Origin: Legionellales bacterium UBA5158
Lineage (GTDB): Bacteria; Pseudomonadota; Gammaproteobacteria; DSM-16500
Reading direction: 5' to 3'
DNA length: 9,194 nt
Assembly: GCA_002413665.1 (NCBI GenBank)
Contig: DHXK01000267.1
Coordinates: forward strand, 1 to 9,194
Part shown: piece by piece, positions 1 through 8,473 of the stretch
How the letters are laid out: every line of letters starts with the position of its first letter
Numbering within the stretch: position 1 is the stretch's first letter
Notes under the pieces: generated by a model
Databases searched by the model: none
What the model saw: the letters and a program-made list of their open reading frames with translations, nothing else
What the model was told of the DNA's origin: nothing
Position numbers and translations under genes: made by a program

Positions 1-2
1 CA

Positions 3-2075
3 AATTGTGTGATCACGCTCACCTTGGTAGGTACGGATAGTCATACAACAATGATTAATGGTCTTGGTGTATTAGGGTGGGGAGTCGGCGGTATCGAAGC
101 AGAAGCTGCCATGTTAGGACAACCTATTTCCATGCTGATTCCTGAAGTGATTGGAGTAAAGCTGATAGGGCGATTGCAAGAAGGAATTACAGCAACTGAT
201 TTAGTTCTTTCTGTTACCCATCTCTTGCGTAATAAAGGCGTGGTAGGTAAGTTTGTTGAGTTTTTTGGCGAAGGACTACATGATTTATCCATTGCAGATC
301 GAGCTACCATTGGTAATATGTCGCCTGAATATGGTGCGACCTGTGGTTTTTTTCCAATTGATAATGCGACACTCAATTATTTACGTTTAACCGGCAGAGA
401 TGAGCAAACCATTGCTCTTGTTGACGCGTACGCAAAAACACAGGGGCTATGGCATGATCCTAATCAAGCAGACCCTATTTTTACAGAAATTCTTACACTA
501 GATTTATCAACAATTCGACCTTGTATTGCCGGTCCAAAACGTCCACAAGATCAAGTGGAATTGTCAAACCTCACAAATATTGTCGATAAATTTCTCATTG
601 AAAACAAACGTAGCGAAGAAAAGAAAAAAGCATTTAATACGGATGCGAATTATGAGTTGCATCATGGTGACGTTGTGATTGCTGCAATTACCAGTTGCAC
701 CAATACCTCTAACCCCAATGTATTGGTTGCTGCTGGATTATTAGCAAAAAAAGCGGTTGAAAAAGGGTTGACTCGAAAGCCATGGGTCAAAACTTCATTT
801 GCACCAGGGTCTCAGGTTGTCACTCGTTATTTAGAAAAAACCAACTTACAAAAATATCTGAATGAAATAGGATTTACATTGGTAGGATATGGATGCACAA
901 CCTGCATCGGGAATTCTGGTCCTCTTCCTGAATCTGTTGAAAAAACAATTATCGAAAATGATTTAATTGTTTCTGCCGTATTGTCAGGCAATCGTAATTT
1001 TGAAGGACGTATACATCCGCTTGTTAAAGCTAATTGGCTTGCATCACCGCCGCTCGTGGTTGCGTTTGCTATTGCAGGGACTACTTTGATTGATTTAACA
1101 AAAGACTCTCTTGGTAATGATCAAGCAGGTAATCCTGTTTATTTAAAAGATTTATGGCCAACGAATGCTGAAATCGCTCATGAAGTAGCACAGATTACTG
1201 GCGAAATGTTTAATGAGGCTTATGCAAATATATTTACTGGAACAGATGAATGGCGAAGCATGAAAATTTCCGAATCACATACGTATGAGTGGCAGACTGA
1301 TTCGACGTATATCCAGCATCCGCCATTTTTTGATGATATGGAAGTGACTCCAGAAAAAATTACAGATATTAAAGGTGCGAGAATTTTAGCATTGTTTGGA
1401 GACAGCATTACCACAGATCATATTTCACCCGCAGGTTCTATTAAGCCTGATAGCCCCGCAGGAAAATATTTACAATCCAAGGGTGTAGCAATCAAAGACT
1501 TTAATTCTTATGGGTCACGTCGTGGTAACCACGATGTCATGGTGCGAGGAACGTTCGCTAACATTCGCATCAGAAATGAAATACTTTCTGGTGTTGAAGG
1601 AGGATTTACAAAGCATATTCCTAGTGGTGAAATGTTATCTATATATGATGCTGCGATGCTTTATAAAGCTGAACGCGTACCATTAGTTGTGATTGCTGGA
1701 AAAGAATATGGGTCCGGTTCTTCACGTGATTGGGCGGCAAAAGGGCCTAAACTTCAGGGTGTGACGGCGGTAATTGCTGAAAGCTTTGAGCGAATTCATC
1801 GCTCAAATTTGATTGGCATGGGAATTCTACCGCTCCAATTTCCTGAGGGTGTCACACGCAAAACATTAAAACTCACGGGCTCTGAATTAATTGATATTAT
1901 CGAATTTGCAGATGAGATGAAACCACGCATGCCGATAAAAGCTGTTATCCATAGAGAAGACGAGTCTTGTGTCGAAGTTAAGATGATTTCGCGTATTGAT
2001 ACGTTGAATGAATTGGATTACTACAAACACGGTGGGATTTTGCAGTATGTATTAAGAAATATGTTAACGACGTAA
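3..2075 (+). CDS. acnA: Aconitate hydratase (AcnA/IRP1 type), 5' end missing
   Basis: Interconverts citrate and isocitrate through cis-aconitate in the cytoplasmic TCA cycle, using a [4Fe-4S] cluster. The reading frame is open from the left edge; counting from the GTG at 9 there are 688 residues. The three cluster cysteines are visible: C230 in SCTNTSNP, and C296 and C299 in GCTTCIGNSG. Other family blocks are GTDSHTTM near residue 8, SGNRNFEGR, the swivel-domain TDHISPAGS, and the catalytic-serine motif GSGSSRDW with S572. Recalled E. coli AcnA cysteine numbering (435, 501, 504) gives a constant offset of 205, so about 205 N-terminal residues are missing and the C-terminus is complete. The GTG at 9 is not a credible start. 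The residues just before LVGTDSH do not match the usual YPDT/S, which is odd (see findings). No terminator hairpin follows; the next gene converges 44 bases downstream. Confidence 0.95.
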   Translation, partial: NCVITLTLVGTDSHTTMINGLGVLGWGVGGIEAEAAMLGQPISMLIPEVIGVKLIGRLQEGITATDLVLSVTHLLRNKGVVGKFVEFFGEGLHDLSIADRATIGNMSPEYGATCGFFPIDNATLNYLRLTGRDEQTIALVDAYAKTQGLWHDPNQADPIFTEILTLDLSTIRPCIAGPKRPQDQVELSNLTNIVDKFLIENKRSEEKKKAFNTDANYELHHGDVVIAAITSCTNTSNPNVLVAAGLLAKKAVEKGLTRKPWVKTSFAPGSQVVTRYLEKTNLQKYLNEIGFTLVGYGCTTCIGNSGPLPESVEKTIIENDLIVSAVLSGNRNFEGRIHPLVKANWLASPPLVVAFAIAGTTLIDLTKDSLGNDQAGNPVYLKDLWPTNAEIAHEVAQITGEMFNEAYANIFTGTDEWRSMKISESHTYEWQTDSTYIQHPPFFDDMEVTPEKITDIKGARILALFGDSITTDHISPAGSIKPDSPAGKYLQSKGVAIKDFNSYGSRRGNHDVMVRGTFANIRIRNEILSGVEGGFTKHIPSGEMLSIYDAAMLYKAERVPLVVIAGKEYGSGSSRDWAAKGPKLQGVTAVIAESFERIHRSNLIGMGILPLQFPEGVTRKTLKLTGSELIDIIEFADEMKPRMPIKAVIHREDESCVEVKMISRIDTLNELDYYKHGGILQYVLRNMLTT

Positions 2076-2119
2076 TCTTATTAATTTGAACGAGGACGAC
2101 TAACAGTGCTTATAAAAAG

Positions 2120-3724
2120 TCAAATAAGGTATTTTTGAAAAAATTCCTTAATTAAATTTGTGTCTAAACTTTTTGAACAATAAGCGATATAGTTATCAGG
2201 TCGAATAATAAAAATAGCATTATTTTTCACGCCATATCGGTTATGAATAGCAGTATTTACATCGATTATATTATTTTTAAAATCTTTTAATTTTTGAGTT
2301 GAAATAATATGAGTTTTAATCAAATTCAGGTAGGTTTTGTTCAGCCATTCCTGGGTTTCTTTTATTTTTTCTATGGTTTCGCTAGATACTGATAAGCCAG
2401 TAAACAATAAAACATTATGTTGTGTATTTCGTAAATAATCATAAAGCCGTGTTGATTGATCAATACACACACCCGGCGCTCGCTTACCTTGCCGCGGTGA
2501 CTTTGCGCTGACATATTCATGATAATCAATCACAGGACTATTTTTGTATCGAATATCAAGTTGTTCAATTTGATTAATTATTTTTCGTTCTAGTTTTTTA
2601 TCGTGTGAAATTTTATCGCAGAATTGATGTAATTTAGTTGAAAATATTTTGTCAAATAAAGACATATTTGTGAGTTGTTCGGTTTGCTTAACGACTTTAC
2701 ATATTACTGGATACCGCTCAGATTGATAGCTATCAAGTAAAGATAATTTCGCTTTACCCTTAATGACAAGAGCAAGTTTCCAAGCGAGATTATATGCATC
2801 CTGCATTCCAGTATTCATTCCTTGACCACCTACAGGGGAATGAGTATGTGCAGCATCGCCGGCCAAGAATGTTAAGCGATCACGCATGTGATCTATTATA
2901 TTACTGTGTATCCAGAAAGGTGAAATCCACGAAACATTATCAGCAGTATATTCGTCGTGGGAGCGTTCTCGAATAATATCGTTGATATCATGAGAATATA
3001 ATGTTTTTCTTGCACTTTCTTGATATACATTAGCAGTTATACGATATTTTTTAGATCCAAAGGGAGCAATGGCAAGTATTGTTCCTTTATCAGGAAATAC
3101 CGTTCCTTTATCAAAAAACACATGAATTTCATCCGATGATAGAAAGGATGACATTTCTGCATCTGCTACCAAGAATTGTTCCGATAAATCATGGCCTGGA
3201 AATAAAAATTCACCTGTTGAACGAACCGTACTACTTACACCACCACAGCCAATTAACCAATCACTAGTTATAGTTTCTGTTTTACCATCGGGATGTTTTA
3301 TTGTAGAAACGACTTTATTTTCTTCTTGAATAGCCTCAACAAATTCTAATGGCCTTTCTACATGACTTTTTAATTCTTTTAAATATGTATTTAATATTTT
3401 CTCCGTTTCACTTTGCGGCAACATCAAAATAAATGGGTAAGTAGAACCGATTTGATCCAATGGAATTTTAAGTAAATGGTTGCCACCGGCATACAAATTA
3501 ATTGCATTACACTTATGGCCTGCAATGAGAAATCGATTAACAATGCCTAGATGATCTAATATTTCAATGGTTCTTGTTTGTATCCATGTTGCATTCGAGC
3601 ATGATGTTTGTTCGGATTTTTTATCAATAATTCGAAATTTAATACCATGACGAGCTAATTCACATGCCATCAACAATCCGGTAGGCCCTGCACCAACAAT
3701 AAGTACTGGTATGTGATCGCTCAT
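2120..3724 (-). CDS. FAD-dependent aromatic monooxygenase (PHBH/PheA-TfdB family)
   Basis: Predicted cytoplasmic group A flavoprotein monooxygenase of 534 residues, a family that hydroxylates aromatic rings with NAD(P)H and O2. The substrate cannot be told from the sequence. The N-terminus carries the Rossmann motif VLIVGAGPTG (G11, G13, G16), with D34 at the end of the second strand for the FAD ribose. The second FAD motif, FLAGDAAHTHSPVGGQGMN (G289, D290), is intact, and SYQSERYPV follows as usual. The C-terminal part (GKRAPGV, then a predicted thioredoxin-like fold) fits the PheA/MhpA subgroup. The middle DG motif, normally GADG or GCDG followed by xSxVR, reads GCGGVSSTVR, so Gly161 replaces the conserved Asp. 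The ATG at 3724 is preferred to one 57 bases upstream because it has a ribosome site and the protein starts just before the Rossmann strand. It is divergent from norB and convergent with acnA, so it is probably monocistronic. Confidence 0.88.
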   Translation of the reverse strand: MSDHIPVLIVGAGPTGLLMACELARHGIKFRIIDKKSEQTSCSNATWIQTRTIEILDHLGIVNRFLIAGHKCNAINLYAGGNHLLKIPLDQIGSTYPFILMLPQSETEKILNTYLKELKSHVERPLEFVEAIQEENKVVSTIKHPDGKTETITSDWLIGCGGVSSTVRSTGEFLFPGHDLSEQFLVADAEMSSFLSSDEIHVFFDKGTVFPDKGTILAIAPFGSKKYRITANVYQESARKTLYSHDINDIIRERSHDEYTADNVSWISPFWIHSNIIDHMRDRLTFLAGDAAHTHSPVGGQGMNTGMQDAYNLAWKLALVIKGKAKLSLLDSYQSERYPVICKVVKQTEQLTNMSLFDKIFSTKLHQFCDKISHDKKLERKIINQIEQLDIRYKNSPVIDYHEYVSAKSPRQGKRAPGVCIDQSTRLYDYLRNTQHNVLLFTGLSVSSETIEKIKETQEWLNKTYLNLIKTHIISTQKLKDFKNNIIDVNTAIHNRYGVKNNAIFIIRPDNYIAYCSKSLDTNLIKEFFQKYLI

Positions 3725-3729
3725 GTTGA

Positions 3730-3737
3730 CCGCCTTT
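3730..3737 (-). promoter_or_regulatory. Ribosome binding site fixing the monooxygenase start
   Basis: On the minus strand AAAGGCGG lies 5 bases before the ATG at 3724 (8 bases from the end of AAAGG). The upstream in-frame ATG at 3781 would instead add a Lys/Arg-rich 19-residue extension with no place in the family fold. This supports the downstream start. Confidence 0.6.
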
Positions 3738-3836
3738 GATTTAATGTTGATCTTTCTCGTCAAAACCCAATTTAAAACCAAGAATTAAAACACCAAGCTA
3801 AGAAGTACCTATTAAAACATAATTTTTATTTGGTAG

Positions 3837-3870
3837 GCTAATTGATTTCATTTATGTAATTATCACTAGC
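3837..3870. promoter_or_regulatory. Imperfect inverted repeat upstream of norB, possible operator
   Basis: GCTAATTGAT on the left pairs with ATCACTAGC on the right if one base is bulged, giving a 34-base imperfect dyad about 83 bases before the norB ATG, in the region shared with the divergent monooxygenase gene. It overlaps TGGTAGGCTAATTGAT (3831-3846), which has the spacing of a sigma-54 -24/-12 element (TGGCACG, four bases, TTGCA) but lacks the conserved GC at -12. In other bacteria NO-reductase genes are controlled by NsrR, NorR (with sigma-54) or FNR/DNR regulators; no clear NsrR or full FNR palindrome was found. An operator role is inference only. Confidence 0.25.
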
Positions 3871-3938
3871 AATTTTCAAAATTCGCTTCATATTATGTAG
3901 ATAAGGAATTTCTTCTTGTATCAATAAGACGTTAGCAT

Positions 3939-3943
3939 AAGGA
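3939..3943 (+). promoter_or_regulatory. Ribosome binding site of norB
   Basis: AAGGA stands 9 bases before the ATG at 3953. A nearer ATG at 3946 is out of frame and too close to the site, so 3953 is the start. Confidence 0.6.
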
Positions 3944-3952
3944 TCATGCAAC

Positions 3953-6274
3953 ATGAGTGAGAGTGACTTCGCAATGCTCAATGAGAATCCCAGCACGGAT
4001 CAAGTAGCAAATGTTTTAAAATGGGTTCTTTTATTTACCGCAATCATTTGTTTTGCTGTTGTCATTTGGGGAACATTCAAGACTTATCAATTAGCACCGC
4101 CATTACCCGAAGATTTTGTCACCTCTTCAGGTCAGGTTATCATGACACAAGATGACATCGTGTCGGGAAAAGCTGGTTTTCAACGCGCTGATCTGATGGA
4201 CTATGGCAGTTTGTATGGTATGGGTTCTTATTTTGGTGAGGATTATACCGCAAAATATTTGGTACGTTTAGGTCGTCTTACTGAAGATGAAATGGCTCAT
4301 CAACGTTTTGGTAAATCTTTCTCGGAACTTGCTGAAGGAGACCAATATGTTGTTCGTAAAAATATGCAGCAATCTTTACATCAAATTGATCTCGGTGGTG
4401 ACCGCGCAACACTATCGGATGCTGTCAGTAAATCAGTTATGCAACTTCAATCGGAGATATCTCAATCTCTTCTTAAGCATGATTTTGAAAAAGGTTATAC
4501 CAAGGCATACAGCTTAGATAATCAAAGCGCATTACAAACAGCCGATTTTCTTATTTATTCGTCTCTTACTACCATCGTACATCGACCCGGAAAAGATTTT
4601 TCTTACACCAATAACTGGCCATATGAACCCACAATGGGTAACGTGCCGACTCCAAATACATTTTATTGGACATGGATATCATTTTGTTTTGTATTTTTTG
4701 GTTTTGGTGCAGTGTTATATATTTATCATCGATACCTTAGTGGAGTTGATGATGGTGCTCGTACTCCTTTGTTATTGGGATTTAAACCTCTCACACCCAG
4801 TCAAATAAAAGTGGGACAGTATTTTGTTTTTGTGGCTTTAGTGTTATTAGCACAAATTGTTGTCGGTGTGATGATGGCGCACTATTATTCAGAGCGAACT
4901 GGGTTTTATGGTATTAACATTGATGCTTGGTTGCCGTTTAATTTTCTGCGTGATGTACATACGCAAACTCCTATCGTTTGGATAGGAATGTCTTGGATTA
5001 GTGCCGCGATTTTTCTTTCACCCATAATTAGTGGTAAAGAAGCTAGATGGCAGGGATTTTTGGTTGATCTCTTATTTTGGGTAACTCTCTTTGTGGTTGT
5101 TGGTGCCATCGTGGGTGACTACCTAGGTATCATGGGATTGACAGGAAAGGCTTGGTTTTGGGTTGGGAACCAAGGGCTCTCGTATATTCAACTTGGGCGA
5201 TTGTGGCAAATTGGTTTTTGTGTAGGACTTTTTCTTTGGAGTTTTATTGTTTTCCGAGGAATGTGGCCGACCTTAGAACGTTTAAAAAAGGCGACTATTG
5301 AGTTTTGGACAGGGCGAATTAGATTAGAGCATCTCTTTTGGGCAAGCACCATGAATGTTGCGGTATTATATTGTTTTGGAATGATACCGCTAACCGGCAT
5401 TGAAAAATCTTTTACGATTACCGATTTTTGGCGTTGGTGGGTCGTACATCTATGGGTAGAGCAATCGTTTGAGTTTTTTGCTGCATGCGCCACGGCTTAT
5501 ATTTTAATGGGAACAGGATTGGTTTCTCGGAGCCTTGCTGAACGTACAGTATTATTTGAAACAATTCTTATTTTCTTAGGTGGTGTTATCGGCACAGGCC
5601 ATCATTGGTATTGGACTGGTGGACCTGATATGTGGGTACCACTTGGAAGTATGTTTTCATTTATTGAAGTTCTACCCATTGCGCTTCTTATTATTGATGC
5701 AATTGAGCATCGCCAACTTATCAAAAAGCAGGGAATTTTTACTTATAACTTAGCTTATCTTTATATTCTTGGGGCTGCATTTTGGAACTTTGTAGGCGCT
5801 GGTGTGTTCGGTGGCGGAACTCTTAATGCACCACTCATTAATTATTATGAACACGGAACTTTTTTGACCTTGAATCATGCGCATACTGCATTGTTCGGTG
5901 CATTCGGATTGCTTGCTCTTGGATTAATTTATTTTTGTTTACGTTATGCCGCAAGCGACAAAACACTTTGGAGTGATCGTCTAGGTATTTGGGCATTTTG
6001 GCTTTATAACGCTGGGCTTGTGTTATGGATTGTTCTAAATTTCTTTCCTATTGGTTGGTCACAGTTGATGGATGTTTATGAACATGGTTTAGCGCACGCG
6101 CGGAGTCTTGAGTTTTATAACACAACGTTGCTTTGGCAATGGTTGCGTTTACCGGGTGATGTGGTATTTGCTCTTGGGGCGGCTCTAATGGCATATGATT
6201 TTATTATCAAGCTGCGTCCGTTTTTCCCAAGATTGATGAGAGCCAATATCCTTGAAGATCAGCCTGCTATATGA
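3953..6274 (+). CDS. norB: Quinol-dependent nitric oxide reductase (qNor, NorB/NorZ)
   Basis: Inner-membrane enzyme of the haem-copper oxidase superfamily that reduces 2 NO to N2O with electrons from quinol, serving denitrification or NO detoxification. The 773 residues match single-subunit qNor, which fuses a NorC-like extension to the NorB core, rather than the shorter cytochrome c-dependent NorB. A membrane segment (about residues 22-42) leads into a hydrophilic domain (about 45-220) containing GQVIMTQDDI and GSLYGMGSYFGEDYTAKYL, followed by about a dozen further membrane helices. Metal ligands are in place: H310 (AHYYSE) and H644 (LNHAHTA) for low-spin haem b, H642 for haem b3, and H499 (HLWVEQSFEF), H550 and H551 (GHHWYWTG) for non-haem iron, with E503 as the nearby Glu. 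Nothing essential appears lost. No norQ/norD partner is visible, as expected for qNor. DUF488 follows in the same direction after 81 bases. Confidence 0.96.
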   Translation: MSESDFAMLNENPSTDQVANVLKWVLLFTAIICFAVVIWGTFKTYQLAPPLPEDFVTSSGQVIMTQDDIVSGKAGFQRADLMDYGSLYGMGSYFGEDYTAKYLVRLGRLTEDEMAHQRFGKSFSELAEGDQYVVRKNMQQSLHQIDLGGDRATLSDAVSKSVMQLQSEISQSLLKHDFEKGYTKAYSLDNQSALQTADFLIYSSLTTIVHRPGKDFSYTNNWPYEPTMGNVPTPNTFYWTWISFCFVFFGFGAVLYIYHRYLSGVDDGARTPLLLGFKPLTPSQIKVGQYFVFVALVLLAQIVVGVMMAHYYSERTGFYGINIDAWLPFNFLRDVHTQTPIVWIGMSWISAAIFLSPIISGKEARWQGFLVDLLFWVTLFVVVGAIVGDYLGIMGLTGKAWFWVGNQGLSYIQLGRLWQIGFCVGLFLWSFIVFRGMWPTLERLKKATIEFWTGRIRLEHLFWASTMNVAVLYCFGMIPLTGIEKSFTITDFWRWWVVHLWVEQSFEFFAACATAYILMGTGLVSRSLAERTVLFETILIFLGGVIGTGHHWYWTGGPDMWVPLGSMFSFIEVLPIALLIIDAIEHRQLIKKQGIFTYNLAYLYILGAAFWNFVGAGVFGGGTLNAPLINYYEHGTFLTLNHAHTALFGAFGLLALGLIYFCLRYAASDKTLWSDRLGIWAFWLYNAGLVLWIVLNFFPIGWSQLMDVYEHGLAHARSLEFYNTTLLWQWLRLPGDVVFALGAALMAYDFIIKLRPFFPRLMRANILEDQPAI

Positions 6275-6355
6275 GGGCAGAGTATGCATCAGGATAATGA
6301 TTTTCGGAAGACTGATTAGTCAACCAAAGATAAATTAAGGAATAGAGTATTATCT

Positions 6356-6907
6356 ATGCCTAACCTTTATACGATCGGACACTCGACACATACTCTGCAA
6401 GAATTTCTAGATATATTACACGCACATCAAATTACGCACATAGTTGATGTGCGTACAATACCAAAATCTAGGTACGTGCCATGGTTTAATGACAAGGAAT
6501 TTAAAGCATCGCTTCGTAAAGAAAAAATCGCTTATACACATATGTCAAAACTAGGCGGTTTACGTCGAACGACTAAAAATTCCATTAATATGGGATGGCG
6601 AAATACAAGTTTTCGTGGTTATGCAGATTACATGCAAACGGCTGAATTTTTCGAAGGATTGAAGGCATTAAACAACTTAATAAAAAAGAGTCATAGGGTC
6701 GCCATCATGTGTGCTGAGGCTGTGCCATGGCGATGTCATCGATCTCTTATTGCGGATGCAGAAATAGCTCGGCATTTTATTGTTTATGAAATTATGAGTA
6801 AAACCTCCATTCATCCTCATAAATTGACTGACTTCGCTGTGATTAATAGAAAAAAACGACCCATTCAAATTTATTATCCAAAGATAATTGGTCATGAGGA
6901 ACGTTAA
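6356..6907 (+). CDS. DUF488 family protein
   Basis: A 183-residue cytoplasmic protein of the DUF488 family, whose biochemical role is not established. The start MPNLYTIGHSTHTLQEF carries the signature GHS motif. DVRTIPKSRYVPWFN follows at about residue 35, then KLGGLRR, and the conserved cysteine motif CAEAVPWRCHR spans C119 to R129 with both Cys and His present. The C-terminal HKLTDFAVINRKKRPIQIYYP also fits the family, so the gene looks full length and intact. The ribosome site is weak: TAGAG lies 8 bases upstream and AAGGA 14 bases upstream. It is 81 bases after norB on the same strand and may be co-transcribed, although the gap could hold its own promoter. The stop lies 12 bases from the end of the convergent Rieske flavoprotein. 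A degenerate copy of its 3' end occurs near 9023-9133. Confidence 0.92.
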   Translation: MPNLYTIGHSTHTLQEFLDILHAHQITHIVDVRTIPKSRYVPWFNDKEFKASLRKEKIAYTHMSKLGGLRRTTKNSINMGWRNTSFRGYADYMQTAEFFEGLKALNNLIKKSHRVAIMCAEAVPWRCHRSLIADAEIARHFIVYEIMSKTSIHPHKLTDFAVINRKKRPIQIYYPKIIGHEER

Positions 6908-6919
6908 AAAACTACGCCA

Positions 6920-8473
6920 TTAATCTTTCTTTATTTTATGTAGAGAGTAATTAGATGGTCCATTTATCACTTCACCTTCTCCCGTAAAACGAGAACCATG
7001 GGCGGGGCAATCCCATGTTTTTTCGCTTGAATTCCAGCGGACTATAGATTTCAAATGAGGACAAATTGCCGAACATTCATGAAGCACACCATTGCTATCT
7101 CGATATGCTGCGACTTTCGAAATACCTCTCCTAATAACTGCACCTTCGCCAGATTTAATTTTGTCAACATCGGATATATTCTCAGGTGTAAAATATTTTA
7201 AATAGGTAAGAACAGAGAGAAGATTAATTCTAGTAAAATTTTTCCAGGCTTTTAACGATTTTCTAGAAGGTTCGAAAACGTTCTTCCATTCATTTTTCTT
7301 ATTTAAAATCAAATCAGAAATCAAAATTCCAGCAATAGTACCGTGTGTTAAACCATTTCCAGAATCACCTGTTGCGATAAAACAATTCTCTTCATCTAAT
7401 GGATTGTGACCGATAAAAGCCAAATAATCTATCGGTTCAATTATTTGACCTGACCAATGATCTACAATTTTAATTGCCTGTGGAAAAAATTCTTTTGTCC
7501 AAGTCTCAACACGATTGAAACATTCTTCGTATGAATGAGGAGGTTTGCCAGTGCGATGGTCTTCGCCTCCGGTAATAAGTAAATCACAGGGTTCATTGTT
7601 GTGTTCATAATTTCCTGAATGAATTCTTACATAATGATATGGGTTTGCTGTATCCCAATAGAGTGCCGTTTGTAATGAATTTTTTGGAATTAAGGAAGCA
7701 ATAGCATAGGTTCTGTTAGCTCCTTGTTTGGTATGAATAATAACTCTATTGTTAACTGGAACATTAGTCGCTACAACTAAATTATCTGCAGTAATAGTCG
7801 CTCCTGTATTTGTATAAATTCGAACTGGTTTTCCTTTCTCGAATTTTTTGGCATGAGTGTTTTCAAAAATCTTTCCGCCTTTAGCTACGATAATTTTTGC
7901 AAGTTGCTCAAGATACTTCATGGGATGAAATTGGGCTTGTTCCGGAAACATAATAGATGTTCCCATATTAAAAGTATTTTCTGGTGGTACTGTCAGTAGT
8001 TGTGGTGATAAACCTAACTTTTGAGTAGTGTCTAATTCTTTTTTTAAATTTTCAATAGATGTTTCTTTATCTAGAAAAAGATAACCATTCACTCTTAAAA
8101 ATTCACAATCAATTTTTTCTTTTTGACTCGTTTCTTCGATGAAGCGAATGGCTGCCGCATGACTTTGTGCAGCAAGTCGAGCAACATCTTCTCCATGCAT
8201 TTGTTCAATTACATAATAACGATCATCTAATATATTTGTTAAATGAGCGGTCGTTCGCCCTGATTCGCCACTCGCGATTTTTCCATCGTCTATGACGATA
8301 ACTGATTTACCTTCGCAAATGAGACGATAAGCTGTTGTTAATCCTGATATGCCAGCACCAACTATACAAACTTCAGTCGTTACATCTTGATTGAGCTGTG
8401 GGTATTCTGGACGATCAATATTTTTAAACCAAGGAGATACATTAATACCCGAGGTGTCTTTGCCAATTTCCAT
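6920..8473 (-). CDS. FAD oxidoreductase (DAO family) with C-terminal Rieske [2Fe-2S] domain
   Basis: A 517-residue fusion. The N-terminal part is a DAO-type flavoprotein: VCIVGAGISGLTTAYRL holds the GxGxxG FAD motif near residue 37, followed by the IASGESGRTTAHLT block and, further on, IATGDSGNGLTHG, the second FAD-contact region. The last roughly 85 residues are a Rieske domain with all four cluster ligands: C471 and H473 in CPH, C489 and H492 in CPAH, separated by 15 residues. The closing GSRFTGEGEVINGPS is typical. The architecture matches Bacillus YhfW-like proteins, whose substrate is unknown to me; presumably the Rieske cluster passes electrons to or from the flavin. There is no signal peptide, so it is likely cytoplasmic. 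The ATG at 8473 is supported by GGAG 9 bases upstream. It converges on DUF488 and appears to be transcribed alone. Confidence 0.93.
   Translation of the reverse strand: MEIGKDTSGINVSPWFKNIDRPEYPQLNQDVTTEVCIVGAGISGLTTAYRLICEGKSVIVIDDGKIASGESGRTTAHLTNILDDRYYVIEQMHGEDVARLAAQSHAAAIRFIEETSQKEKIDCEFLRVNGYLFLDKETSIENLKKELDTTQKLGLSPQLLTVPPENTFNMGTSIMFPEQAQFHPMKYLEQLAKIIVAKGGKIFENTHAKKFEKGKPVRIYTNTGATITADNLVVATNVPVNNRVIIHTKQGANRTYAIASLIPKNSLQTALYWDTANPYHYVRIHSGNYEHNNEPCDLLITGGEDHRTGKPPHSYEECFNRVETWTKEFFPQAIKIVDHWSGQIIEPIDYLAFIGHNPLDEENCFIATGDSGNGLTHGTIAGILISDLILNKKNEWKNVFEPSRKSLKAWKNFTRINLLSVLTYLKYFTPENISDVDKIKSGEGAVIRRGISKVAAYRDSNGVLHECSAICPHLKSIVRWNSSEKTWDCPAHGSRFTGEGEVINGPSNYSLHKIKKD

Noticed and set aside
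41..376. Minus-strand open frame of 111 codons inside the aconitase gene.
   Set aside because: It lies entirely opposite a well-matched aconitase domain and its translation has no family features.
2076..2128. Possible bidirectional terminator between acnA and the monooxygenase, from CTTATT and AATAAG arms.
   Set aside because: The arms are only 6 bases, AT-rich and about 40 bases apart; not a stable intrinsic terminator.
3725..3781. Longer N-terminus for the monooxygenase starting at the ATG at 3781.
   Set aside because: The extra 19 residues are basic and outside the family fold, whereas the ATG at 3724 has AAAGGCGG just upstream and begins right before the Rossmann strand.
5188..5493. Minus-strand open frame of 101 codons inside norB.
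   Set aside because: It lies wholly inside a strongly supported membrane-protein gene and shows no recognisable motif; it is a shadow frame.
6275..6355. Small hairpin GACT-GATT-AGTC in the norB-DUF488 gap as a terminator.
   Set aside because: Four-base arms and no following T-run; too weak to call.
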